Shown: positions 6,875-14,483 of the stretch, one piece after another
Layout of the letters: each line of letters opens with the position of its first letter
Numbering within the stretch: position 1 is the stretch's first letter
NCBI GenBank assembly: GCA_027618255.1
Contig: JAQCFG010000016.1
Span: 1 to 37,026, forward strand
Source: Cyanobacteriota bacterium
Lineage (GTDB): Bacteria; Cyanobacteriota; Vampirovibrionia; LMEP-6097
Direction: 5' to 3'
Length of the DNA: 37,026 nt
The notes under the pieces: generated by a model
Seen by the model: the letters and a program-made list of their open reading frames with translations, nothing else
The model's database searches: none
Told to the model about the DNA's origin: nothing
Position numbers and translations under genes: made by a program

Positions 6875-8200
6875 TTACTCCGCAAGTATAGGCGAACCTA
6901 TCGGTATACCTACTATTGGCTTTACTGGACCTCCTATAGGCAAAGGATTTGTAGGGTACAGCCCTGGAGGATTTGTAGGGTACAGCCCTGGAGGATTTGT
7001 AGGGTACGGCCATGGAAAAATAAATTCTTGAGTTGCGCAATCTCCATGACCACCAATTTTTTCCCAATAACCCTCGCCATCTTCATAACTAAAATATGCA
7101 CACAGTGCTCCAGACTTATTCATATAAATATCTCCCATTGCTGGGTTTTCTGGTGGCGAGTTCAAAGGCTCTAAACGCATCGCATCACCAATATGAAGCT
7201 TACGTTGAGGGTCTAGCGTGCCAATACCAACTCGACTATCTGGCTTATAAAAAAATTCAGCCATTGGCAGCAAAGGGTCACTAACATTAGTAGTTGTAGC
7301 GTAATCACCAATATACAATGCCGCTTCACCATAGCCAAGTACTATGGATTTTTCTCGAGCTACATTGGTCAAGCCAGAACCGATTGCAATTGCATCACTA
7401 CTAACCACTAAATTACTAGAACCTATGACAACACTGCGGTTCGCTCTTACAGTGTTTGAATCACCAAGGACAACTGAGTGATATCCTTGAATGGAAGACC
7501 CAGAACCAAGTATAGAGGAGTCACCTCCTTCAATATGAGAATAAGTACCGACCACAAATGAGTTGTAATTCTTCACTTCTGGATCATTAGGTAGGCTATT
7601 CAGAAGTAAATTATTTGCTTTCACATTGCCAAAGCCAGCTTCACTAGCAGCAATAACCTTAGTTGTGACAGAACCACTAACCTCAAGATCACCACTAACA
7701 AAAAGCGTCCCTGTGCTAATATGATCTGCCGACACATTACCAAGATCAGCCTCAACTGTTTTAAGCTTATCCGAAATAGTACTCGTAGCTTTTATTTGAG
7801 AGCTAGTCAATGCAGCTGAATCAAGTCTGGTAATTCTAGCAGATGAAGCCCTTATACGACTAGAACTTAAAGTGCTAGTATGAAACCGGCTAGCGGAGCC
7901 AGTTCGTAGATTAATGTCTCGAGCATTTATTTTAATAGCTTTAATATCAGCAGCGACATCAAGCTTAGTGTTGATATTAACACTAGCAGCATTCACTTCT
8001 AAGCTAGGCTTACTAGTACCAAAGCCTACTGCAAGACTATTCGCCTTGTCATTTTTAAAATGATGTCCAATAGCAATTGCACCATTAACCGTTGCCTCTG
8101 CTCCATTACCAATACTTATTTTGTCGTCAGCTAATACCGCCAAACCTGTAAGCCCAATACAAGAGATTATCAAACTAATTTTTATAAAACTTTTTTTCAT
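6875..8200 (-). CDS. Secreted protein with YadA-head-like repeats and proline-rich tandem tail
   Basis: 441 residues from the third of three consecutive ATG codons. That start is chosen because GAGGTG (8208-8213) lies 7 nt upstream, an ideal Shine-Dalgarno spacing. A signal peptide (KKSFIKISLIISCIGLTGLAVLA) precedes short repeats of the kind found in trimeric autotransporter heads: ISIGNGAEATVNGAIAIGH, YSHIEGGDSSILGSGSSI, SVVLGDSNTVRANRSVVIGSS, AIAIGSGL. Then come RVGIGTLDPQRKLHIG, seen in tail-fibre-like and autotransporter stalk proteins, and a small domain with GDIYMNKSGALCAYFS. The tail holds three YPTNPPGL repeats. No outer-membrane anchor domain is present, so it is probably released or held by a partner. 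Function unknown; adhesion or surface coat is a guess. Confidence 0.75.
   Translation of the reverse strand: MKKSFIKISLIISCIGLTGLAVLADDKISIGNGAEATVNGAIAIGHHFKNDKANSLAVGFGTSKPSLEVNAASVNINTKLDVAADIKAIKINARDINLRTGSASRFHTSTLSSSRIRASSARITRLDSAALTSSQIKATSTISDKLKTVEADLGNVSADHISTGTLFVSGDLEVSGSVTTKVIAASEAGFGNVKANNLLLNSLPNDPEVKNYNSFVVGTYSHIEGGDSSILGSGSSIQGYHSVVLGDSNTVRANRSVVIGSSNLVVSSDAIAIGSGLTNVAREKSIVLGYGEAALYIGDYATTTNVSDPLLPMAEFFYKPDSRVGIGTLDPQRKLHIGDAMRLEPLNSPPENPAMGDIYMNKSGALCAYFSYEDGEGYWEKIGGHGDCATQEFIFPWPYPTNPPGLYPTNPPGLYPTNPLPIGGPVKPIVGIPIGSPILAE
6945..7016. repeat. Three tandem 24-bp repeats in coding sequence
   Basis: Copies at 6945-6968, 6969-6992 and 6993-7016; the first two are identical and the third has two changes. 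They encode YPTNPPGL-type octapeptides at the C-terminus of the YadA-head-like protein. As a whole number of codons, the copy number can change by replication slippage without a frameshift. Confidence 0.9.
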
Positions 8201-8258
8201 CATCATTCACCTCATCTTTCCTATTTTTGATACTTATCAACTCAATATTAAGGGCTAG

Positions 8259-9137
8259 TTAAATGCAAGAAGATAGTTCAGACCGGTGATTTTTTAATTT
8301 ACTTGCAATATAATCCTTCATCGACTCTCTAAAAGCCTTATGCCAGCTTGAAGGGCAAATAGACTCTAGCTTAATTAAAATCTTAGTAAGCTCGACTTGT
8401 AATTTATTAAACTTGAGGGCACCAGGATTGAGACGTGTTTTTGTAAATAGCTTATTAAACTGTCTAAGTACAAAACAACTCAAAAAAGAAAGACCTTGAT
8501 TAGATAGACTGGCATAAGGTAAATCCTGCAACTCTTCAGCTCCTGCAAAACTAGTGATCTTAGAGCAAAATTCTCGAGGGGCTTTGACAAAATCCTCATA
8601 ATGCAAAACTAGAACATCATTAAACAAACTCTGATAATAATTGATTAGTTTATTGTAATTAAAATGCTCAAAATTAAACAAAGGCACAACAGCAAGCCCA
8701 TCACGAGTTGGCTCTATATAGTCCTTGAGAGAGCAAACTCCACCACTCTTAACATACTGCAAATAGCAAGAAGCAATTGCAGCAATAGGCTCACGGATCA
8801 CAATCAAAATCCGCGCATTTGGGAAAACCGCTGCAATCCTATCAGCGTTTTGCTTGCTATCATAGCCGCCAGAGTGCGGGTTACCTGAAATACGTTCACT
8901 TGAGACGACAGGAATTTTTTCTTCAAATCCACTTGCATCTTCATCAACTTTAGACTTGTACCAAGCTTGAACTGAAGCAGCATCAAAATCCAAGCCATGA
9001 GGCAAAATGATTTTGTCACGAATTTCATTTTTGGAAATATATCTTTTGAAACCAAGCTCGTGATTATCAAGCAAGTTGTGTTGTAACCACGTAGTCGCTG
9101 TCTTGTGATAGCCAATATGTACTAAGGGCTGCTTCAC
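8259..9137 (-). CDS. Sulfotransferase-family protein (copy 2 of a tandem pair)
   Basis: 292 residues. HIGYHKTATTWLQ (7-19) is the 5'-phosphosulfate-binding loop of PAPS-dependent sulfotransferases. RILIVIREPIAAIASCYLQY (109-128) is the 3'-phosphate-binding segment with its conserved arginine and serine. The family moves sulfate from PAPS to hydroxyl groups of sugars or other acceptors in the cytoplasm. It overlaps the start of its upstream neighbour's stop region by 4 bp and is the last gene of the galE-flippase-sulfotransferase operon, so the likely acceptor is a surface polysaccharide. It is paralogous to the gene at 9134-10093 along most of its length. The C-terminus is shorter and differs, which suggests different acceptors. 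Confidence 0.85.
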   Translation of the reverse strand: MKQPLVHIGYHKTATTWLQHNLLDNHELGFKRYISKNEIRDKIILPHGLDFDAASVQAWYKSKVDEDASGFEEKIPVVSSERISGNPHSGGYDSKQNADRIAAVFPNARILIVIREPIAAIASCYLQYVKSGGVCSLKDYIEPTRDGLAVVPLFNFEHFNYNKLINYYQSLFNDVLVLHYEDFVKAPREFCSKITSFAGAEELQDLPYASLSNQGLSFLSCFVLRQFNKLFTKTRLNPGALKFNKLQVELTKILIKLESICPSSWHKAFRESMKDYIASKLKNHRSELSSCI

Positions 9138-10093
9138 GAAACAAGCTCACTTTGTTTTGAACAATAACCGTAGGCTGCTAAATCCAAACCTGTCAACTCA
9201 GCCAATTCCTGATTTACTTTTTGGTATCTATCGCCAATTGTCTCTTGAATAATTTTATTCAATCTATCGTCAAAGAATTCATGCACCGACTTAGGTATTA
9301 AAGAATCAATCGCAAGTATTTTGCCATAAGAGCCGCCTTCACCAGAACCTGTCCCCAAATAGCTTTGCTTCTTACCTAATGCTGATGGATTAAGCCTAGT
9401 CTTAGCAAATAACTTATTGCTTTGCCTCAAAAACATCGAACTTAAACTAGAGATGCGTTTATTTTTTGTTTTGGTAAACGGCAAAGTCTCAGCTGCAGCC
9501 AGTCCAGTAAAATCAGTGATCTTCGAACAAAAACCGACAGGGTTGTTTTTGAATAATTCAAACGGCAAAACTAAAACCTTGTCTTTGCCAAATAAATCAT
9601 AGTAATAACTCACCAAGCGACAATAATTAAAATGCTCAAAATTAAAAAGCGGCAAAATCGGAATATTGCGCACTGTTGGCTCTAGATAGTCATCAATTGA
9701 ACATGGTCCGCCTACTCTAATATATTGAATATAACTAGAAAATATTGCAGAGACCTGTTCTCGAATCACAATCAAGACCTTGGCTTCAGGAAAACTAGCA
9801 TAAAGTCTATCAGCAAGCTCTTTACTGTCATAGCCGCCAGAATGTGGATTACCAGAAAGGCGCTCGTTACTAATTACCGAAACAAACTCTCCGTTAGTCA
9901 CGCAAGAATCATAATAGCTACGCAATTCAGTTGCCTTAAAATCAAGTGCGTTAGGCAAAACTATCCTGTCACGAATCTCTGATTGAGCAATAAATCTCTT
10001 AAAACCATAATCATCAAACAAATTAGCTTGAAGCCAGCTCGATGCTGTCTTATGGTAACCAATATGAATGAGTGGTGGTTTACTTGTTTGCAT
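9134..10093 (-). CDS. Sulfotransferase-family protein (copy 1 of a tandem pair)
   Basis: 319 residues. HIGYHKTASSWLQ (10-22) binds the 5'-phosphosulfate and KVLIVIREQVSAIFSSYIQY (105-124) the 3'-phosphate of PAPS. It shares long stretches with the next gene (SGNPHSGGYDSK, PLFNFEHFNY, LFAKTRLNP), so the pair arose by tandem duplication. Compared with that copy it has an extra glycine- and serine-rich segment (about 236-250) and a longer tail. It overlaps the flippase gene by 14 bp at its start and the second sulfotransferase by 4 bp at its end, which implies translational coupling. The substrate is inferred to be a sugar of the exported polysaccharide. Confidence 0.85.
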   Translation of the reverse strand: MQTSKPPLIHIGYHKTASSWLQANLFDDYGFKRFIAQSEIRDRIVLPNALDFKATELRSYYDSCVTNGEFVSVISNERLSGNPHSGGYDSKELADRLYASFPEAKVLIVIREQVSAIFSSYIQYIRVGGPCSIDDYLEPTVRNIPILPLFNFEHFNYCRLVSYYYDLFGKDKVLVLPFELFKNNPVGFCSKITDFTGLAAAETLPFTKTKNKRISSLSSMFLRQSNKLFAKTRLNPSALGKKQSYLGTGSGEGGSYGKILAIDSLIPKSVHEFFDDRLNKIIQETIGDRYQKVNQELAELTGLDLAAYGYCSKQSELVS

Positions 10094-11312
10094 ATTTAGT
10101 TTGATACCTCAACTGCATCAGCACAAATTTGGCAAAATTGGCTGCAATAGTTGCCTGTATCGCACCAATGATACCAAAGCGTGGGATAAAGATGCAATTC
10201 AGTCCTATATTTAGAAGAATACTAATAAGTTGAATTATATTTCTGCCTTTGTGATCCGCTTTAGCAGCCAGTAACATATTAGGTGCAGTATTGAGGAACC
10301 AAAGTAAAGCAATAAAAGCAAATAAAGGTGCCAATTGAATGGCAGCCTGATATTCTTCATTAAAGAACATCGCCAGGACTGGTTTTGAGAAGAAATAAAT
10401 ACCTAAGAATAAAGGCAAGCCAGCAATAAGCAATATCATGATTAATTTTCTTAGTATCGGCTTTAGTTCTTCAGTACTTTTGACTTTGTGTAGTTGTGGC
10501 AAAAATACTTGCCTAATAGAAAGTGGTATCATTTTAATCAAACGATTGAGCTTTGATGGAATAGAATAAAAAGCAACTGCGCTTGGCCCCAGAAAATAAT
10601 TAAGCATCAACCTATCTACCTTATTTTCAGCACCATCAAGAAAATCGAAAATCCCATAGAGTGCTGAATCCTTCATCATCGGCACAATATCTGGCAATGA
10701 AAGACGAGGCTTGATTAGATTCATCGTTGCAAAGAAAGATATCAAAAACTTGATCACTTCCATCAAAACAAAAGCATAAACAAGTTCAAGCAAACCTCCA
10801 AAATACTTGAAGACAACGAAAATTAATCCAAGTTTGATTATTTTATTAGTTGCTGTAATTGTAGCAATCAATTTAAATTGATCCAGTGCTCTTCTTACAA
10901 CTCCAAATATATTACTTAGGCTCATAAAAAATTCAATCAAAACATACAGTCCGATAATTTCTACCAAAACAGGGTCTGAGTTAAATTTACCGGCAAGAAA
11001 ATATATCAATAAGCCAATAGGAGTTCCAACTAGCAAGCGAACTAGCAAGGCATTACCCATTGCGTCCCTCAAACCCTCATTAAAACCATCAACATGATTT
11101 GAAGCATATTGAAAGATGGAGTTTTTGAAACCCATAGTATAAAAAAAAGAAAACATCTCAACAAATGCTTCTGCGGTAAGTAAAATTCCAAGCTCATGAG
11201 GCTTCAAGAATCGTGCAATTAATACAGTTGCAAAAGCAGTTGCCGGAATAACAACGACATTACTCAAACTTAAGTATGAAAATGATTTAAATAAATTTTT
11301 ACCTGTTTGCAT
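10080..11312 (-). CDS. Polysaccharide flippase (Wzx-like, MOP superfamily)
   Basis: 410 residues with roughly 12 hydrophobic helices and few charges between them, as in Wzx/RfbX-type lipid-linked oligosaccharide flippases. Recognisable features are the N-terminal amphipathic stretch then SNVVVIPATAFATVLIARFLKPHELGI, a central VDRLMLNYFLGPSAVAFYSIPSK, and GIIGAIQATIAANFAKF near the end. The family turns undecaprenyl-linked sugar units across the inner membrane. It overlaps galE by 14 bp and the first sulfotransferase by 14 bp, tying it to one polysaccharide pathway with an epimerase and two sulfotransferases. No polymerase (wzy) is seen in the window. Confidence 0.88.
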   Translation of the reverse strand: MQTGKNLFKSFSYLSLSNVVVIPATAFATVLIARFLKPHELGILLTAEAFVEMFSFFYTMGFKNSIFQYASNHVDGFNEGLRDAMGNALLVRLLVGTPIGLLIYFLAGKFNSDPVLVEIIGLYVLIEFFMSLSNIFGVVRRALDQFKLIATITATNKIIKLGLIFVVFKYFGGLLELVYAFVLMEVIKFLISFFATMNLIKPRLSLPDIVPMMKDSALYGIFDFLDGAENKVDRLMLNYFLGPSAVAFYSIPSKLNRLIKMIPLSIRQVFLPQLHKVKSTEELKPILRKLIMILLIAGLPLFLGIYFFSKPVLAMFFNEEYQAAIQLAPLFAFIALLWFLNTAPNMLLAAKADHKGRNIIQLISILLNIGLNCIFIPRFGIIGAIQATIAANFAKFVLMQLRYQTKYANK

Positions 11313-12396
11313 GAAATTTTTTGCGGTGCTCTAGCGCATCCTCGATTATTCTATCAATGGAAGCTCTCTCTGGCTTGAAAAACCCAGCAGCAATAGCTTT
11401 AGTGTTATCAGCAACTAAACGATCTGGATCACCAGCACGTCTATCAGAATACTCAAGCGGAATTGCTTGACCAGCCATCTTTTCTATTGACCGCACGATC
11501 TCCAGTACCGAGAATCCTTTGTTGTAGCCAAGATTGTATGCTTGATTAATGCCTTTCCCTGACTTAAAGAGATCTAAGGCAGCAATGTGCGCCTTACAAA
11601 GATCAACCACATGAATATAATCTCTGACTGCAGTACCGTCCGCAGTATTGTAGTCAGTACCAAACAACTTAAAAATCTCACGATGTCCAAGAAGAGCATC
11701 TAAAGCAATTGGAATAATATGACTCTCTGGTTCATGCTCCTCGCCAATATCACCATAAGCTCCTGCAACATTGAAATAACGCAATGCAATATATTTAAAA
11801 TCCTCTTCTTGAGACTTGAGTTCTAAGTATTTTTCAACCGCTAATTTATTTTCACCATAAGGATTGATTGGCATAAGCTCAGAATCTTCCTTCAAAGCAA
11901 TATCCATAATTGGTAGTCCATAAACAGCCGCCGTACTAGAAAAAATCAAATTCTTGATTCCAAGATTAATTAATTTATCAACCAATACCGTTGTCTTTAT
12001 ATAGTTGTTTTCTTTGTATAGACCCGGCTTCTCAACAGATTCAGCAACTTCAATAAATGCAGCAAAATGCATAACCGCTTCTATATTAGACTTGTTTTGA
12101 AAGTCGGAATTATCTCCAAAGGCAACACGCGCATTCCGCGCGGTTCCGACATTTTGTGTGTCGACATCACTAGCAAAACTTCGTTTTGCATGATGTCTAT
12201 TATGCTTCCCAACAATCTCCTCCAAAATCTTCTCATCAGAAATACATGCCTGATAAAATTCTATTCCATCAACTAAATGACTTGGTTTCGACCTTGAAAG
12301 ATCATCAATACCAATTACTTGATAGCCAGCCTCAAGTAGAAGTTTGCAAGCTATCGCTCCAATATATCCAGCACAACCTGTTACAAGTATTGCCAT
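11299..12396 (-). CDS. galE: UDP-glucose 4-epimerase with an in-frame palindromic element
   Basis: 365 residues from the ATG at 12396; a GTG 6 bp upstream is less likely. The NAD-binding GCAGYIG is at 7-13. The catalytic tyrosine and lysine are Y180 and K184 (PYGENK), with FSSTAAVYG before them. It makes UDP-galactose, a polysaccharide precursor, and leads the operon with the flippase and sulfotransferases. Residues 67-103 are not galE sequence. They are encoded exactly, codon for codon, by a 111-bp palindromic repeat. Without them, the protein reads EEIVGKHN then NIEAVMHFAA, which lines up with E. coli GalE at the loop between a helix and the next strand (ILHDHAIDTVIHFAG). The insert sits on the surface of the Rossmann fold, so activity may survive. 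TGG-TATTAT ends 8 nt before the start. Confidence 0.93.
   Translation of the reverse strand: MAILVTGCAGYIGAIACKLLLEAGYQVIGIDDLSRSKPSHLVDGIEFYQACISDEKILEEIVGKHNRHHAKRSFASDVDTQNVGTARNARVAFGDNSDFQNKSNIEAVMHFAAFIEVAESVEKPGLYKENNYIKTTVLVDKLINLGIKNLIFSSTAAVYGLPIMDIALKEDSELMPINPYGENKLAVEKYLELKSQEEDFKYIALRYFNVAGAYGDIGEEHEPESHIIPIALDALLGHREIFKLFGTDYNTADGTAVRDYIHVVDLCKAHIAALDLFKSGKGINQAYNLGYNKGFSVLEIVRSIEKMAGQAIPLEYSDRRAGDPDRLVADNTKAIAAGFFKPERASIDRIIEDALEHRKKFHANR
12088..12198. repeat. 111-bp coding palindromic element (copy in galE)
   Basis: Starts AGACTTGTTTTGAAAGTCGG on the plus strand and ends GATGTCT. It is exactly 37 codons and begins and ends on codon boundaries of galE, giving the peptide that starts RHHAKRSF and ends NSDFQNKS. 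57 bp (12088-12144) are identical to 35994-36050 in the beta-propeller gene. It contains the hairpins GACTT/AAGTC near the left end, GCGC/GCGC-type pairing around ATTC, and GCAAAAC-TTC-GTTTTGC (12173-12189). The used frame and its antisense frame are both free of stops. Confidence 0.93.
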
Positions 12397-12404
12397 AAGC
12401 ACTA

Positions 12405-12413
12405 ATAATACCA
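12405..12413 (-). promoter_or_regulatory. Extended -10 box before galE
   Basis: TGG-TATTAT on the minus strand ends 8 nt before the galE ATG at 12396; no Shine-Dalgarno sequence lies between. It is the probable promoter of the polysaccharide operon. Confidence 0.42.
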
Positions 12414-12447
12414 GTAAAGCTAGAATCAGATCTTAGCTAGCCACAAT

Positions 12448-12479
12448 AGACTTGTTTTGAAAGTCGGGATTGTCCCAGC
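12448..12479. repeat. Truncated copy of the 111-bp element, intergenic
   Basis: The first 20 bp (AGACTTGTTTTGAAAGTCGG) are identical to the left end of both full copies. The next ~12 bp (GATTGTCCCA) are a diverged version of AATTATCTCCA. Similarity then stops; an AGTCT at 12498-12502 might be a remnant of the other end. It lies in the divergent galE/korA spacer, where no reading frame has to be kept. Confidence 0.8.
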
Positions 12480-12555
12480 TTGCAAAAGATAACTCCCAGT
12501 CTCTCTAGGCACAAATATTTAGTTAGCCATAAACATTGAGGGTATATATAGACTA

Positions 12556-12561
12556 TATAAT
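12556..12561 (+). promoter_or_regulatory. Possible -10 box for korAB
   Basis: TATAAT inside an alternating TATATA-rich stretch, ending 16 nt before the korA ATG. It would give a 5' leader of only about 8-10 nt. No matching -35 is visible. Confidence 0.35.
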
Positions 12562-12577
12562 ATTGAGAATAAAGACC

Positions 12578-14416
12578 ATGTCAACCACCAAAGAAAAACT
12601 TAGTTCAGTCACCATTCGCTTTTGCGGAGATAGTGGCGATGGAATGCAATTAACTGGAAATCAGTTTACAACGACCAGCGCACTTTTTGGTAATGATATC
12701 GCAACATATCCCAACTTTCCAGCAGAAATTCGCGCTCCTCTTGGTACTTTAGCTGGTGTCTCCGGCTTTCAAGTTCGATTTGCCTCTAACAATATTTTTA
12801 CAGCAGGTGATGAGCTTGACGCACTTGTAGCAATGAACCCAGCTGCAATGAAAACCAATCTGGAAGACCTTAAACAAAACGGCATCCTTATTATTAACGA
12901 AGATAGCTTTACAGACAGTAATCTAAGCAAAGCAGGTTTTAATCCTGAAGAAGATATCCTCGAAACTTATAGATCCAAATACAGAGTTTACGAAGTGCCA
13001 ATCACCAAGATGACACTTGAAGCACTTAAAGATTCACCAATACCGTCCAAACTCAAAGAGCGCTCTAAGAATATGTTTGCGCTTGGTTTGATGTATTTCT
13101 TATACAATAGATCACTTGAACCAACTATCGAATGGCTTGAAGGCAAATTTGGTAGCAAACCAGATGTCCTAGAAGCAAATATCAATGTAATGAAAGCTGG
13201 TTACAACTTTGGTGATACTTGCGAGATGATTCAATCAACTTATGAAGTACCCAAAGCTAAAATCAAGCCTGGTAAATATCGCAACATCACAGGTAATGAA
13301 GCGCTCTCTATAGGTTTTGTTGCAGCGAGTAAATTATCTAATAAATCATTATTTCTTGGTTCTTACCCAATTACTCCAGCTACCGAAATTCTTCAAGAAC
13401 TAGCGAAGTATAAACACTTTGGTGTGAAGACATTTCAAGCAGAAGATGAAATCGCTGGAATCGGTTCAGCAATTGGTGCTAGCTTCGCTGGTCAACTTGC
13501 GCTTACAACTACCTCTGGTCCTGGGATTGCGCTCAAATCTGAATTCATGAACCTGGCAATGATCACTGAATTACCATTAGTGATTGTTGATGTAATGAGA
13601 GGCGGACCAAGTACCGGTCTTCCAACCAAAACTGAACAAACAGATTTATTACAAGTGCTTTATGGGCGTAACGGTGAAAGCCCGATCCCTGTTCTTGCAG
13701 CAAAATCTCCATCAGATTGTTTTGATACAGCAATTGAGGCTTGTCGAATCGCACTTGAGTATATGACTCCAGTAGTGATTTTAAGTGAGACACAAATTGC
13801 AATTGGATCCGAACCCTGGCTATTACCCAATATTGAAGATCTCGCAAAAATCAAAACTCAAAGCCACACAGATCCTGATACTTTCCAACCTTATAATCGT
13901 AATAAAAATCTAGCTAGACCTTGGGCAATACCAGGAACACCAGGTTGCGAGCACACTCTTGGTGGTCTTGAAAAAAGTAATATCACTGGTAAAGTAAACC
14001 TAAGCGCTGAAGTGCATGAAGAGATGACGAGAATTCGCGCCCAAAAAGTCGCCAATATCGCCAAGCATCTTCCCGCTACAGAGAGATACGGTGAAACCAA
14101 AGGTGACCTACTCTTGCTTGGCTGGGGCAGCACTTACGGTTCAAATAGATCCGCAGTTGAAGAGTTATTAGCACGCGGCTACAAAGTTGCGCAAGCTCAT
14201 ATCAAGCACATCAACCCACTTCCAAATGATCTAGAATCAATTCTCAGAAACTACAAGCATGTAATGCTACCTGAACTTAACTCAGGACAGCTCAATATGA
14301 TACTGAGAGCAAAATTCTTAATCGACATCAAAGCAGTTAATCAAATTAACACTAAACCATTTAACCAAAGTGACTTAGTGAGAATCGCTGAAGAAATAAT
14401 TGAAGGGAAGCGTTAA
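12578..14416 (+). CDS. korA: 2-oxoacid:ferredoxin oxidoreductase, alpha subunit (gamma-alpha fusion)
   Basis: 612 residues from the ATG at 12578. The frame is open upstream to a TTG at 12536, but the added residues look non-homologous and cross the likely promoter. The N-terminal ~190 residues are the gamma domain (VTIRFCGDSGDGMQLTG, then EIRAPLGTLAGVSGFQV). From about 225 follows the alpha domain (GSYPITPATEILQELA, AEDEIAGIGSAIGASFAG, TTTSGPGIALKSEF). The fused gamma-alpha arrangement with a separate beta subunit is that of KorAB, which reversibly decarboxylates 2-oxoglutarate (or another 2-oxoacid) to the acyl-CoA and reduces ferredoxin. No ferredoxin-domain (delta) gene is present, as usual for KorAB. 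Substrate choice cannot be decided by eye. Confidence 0.93.
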   Translation: MSTTKEKLSSVTIRFCGDSGDGMQLTGNQFTTTSALFGNDIATYPNFPAEIRAPLGTLAGVSGFQVRFASNNIFTAGDELDALVAMNPAAMKTNLEDLKQNGILIINEDSFTDSNLSKAGFNPEEDILETYRSKYRVYEVPITKMTLEALKDSPIPSKLKERSKNMFALGLMYFLYNRSLEPTIEWLEGKFGSKPDVLEANINVMKAGYNFGDTCEMIQSTYEVPKAKIKPGKYRNITGNEALSIGFVAASKLSNKSLFLGSYPITPATEILQELAKYKHFGVKTFQAEDEIAGIGSAIGASFAGQLALTTTSGPGIALKSEFMNLAMITELPLVIVDVMRGGPSTGLPTKTEQTDLLQVLYGRNGESPIPVLAAKSPSDCFDTAIEACRIALEYMTPVVILSETQIAIGSEPWLLPNIEDLAKIKTQSHTDPDTFQPYNRNKNLARPWAIPGTPGCEHTLGGLEKSNITGKVNLSAEVHEEMTRIRAQKVANIAKHLPATERYGETKGDLLLLGWGSTYGSNRSAVEELLARGYKVAQAHIKHINPLPNDLESILRNYKHVMLPELNSGQLNMILRAKFLIDIKAVNQINTKPFNQSDLVRIAEEIIEGKR

Positions 14417-14475
14417 TCGAGTCGTAACGACTTGCCGCGTCGTAGCGGAGCGAAGACGGGAGAGAAGACGGAAGG
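14417..14475. repeat. GC-rich palindromic spacer between korA and korB
   Basis: After the korA stop come two small hairpins, AGTCGT-A-ACGACT and CCGC-GTCGTA-GCGG, then GGAGCGAAGACGGG and AGAAGACGG. The stretch is much richer in G and C than the genes around it and resembles pieces of the dispersed palindromes in this window (GGAGCGAAG also occurs in family A-type repeats). It is read in the same mRNA as both genes and could influence processing. Confidence 0.45.
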
Positions 14476-14483
14476 AAATAAAA

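Noticed and set aside
6945-7016. Possible CRISPR or VNTR noncoding array
   Set aside because: The three units are head-to-tail with no spacers and are translated as octapeptides of the secreted protein.
12088-12198. Insertion sequence or transposon
   Set aside because: The element is 111 bp, has no transposase or clear target-site duplication, and keeps the frame; a palindromic RPE-like element fits better.
12067-12276. A plus-strand open frame of about 69 codons antisense to galE across the palindromic element
   Set aside because: It exists because the element is free of stops on both strands; it has no start signal or family resemblance and galE is clearly the real gene.
12536-12577. Upstream TTG start for korA
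   Set aside because: It would put the likely -10 box inside the coding region, and the extra residues do not look like the family.
14400-14483. N-terminal extension of korB through the GC-rich spacer
   Set aside because: The added residues are arginine-rich, overlap korA and come from a repeat; the ATG at 14484 has a proper Shine-Dalgarno sequence and family-like N-terminus.
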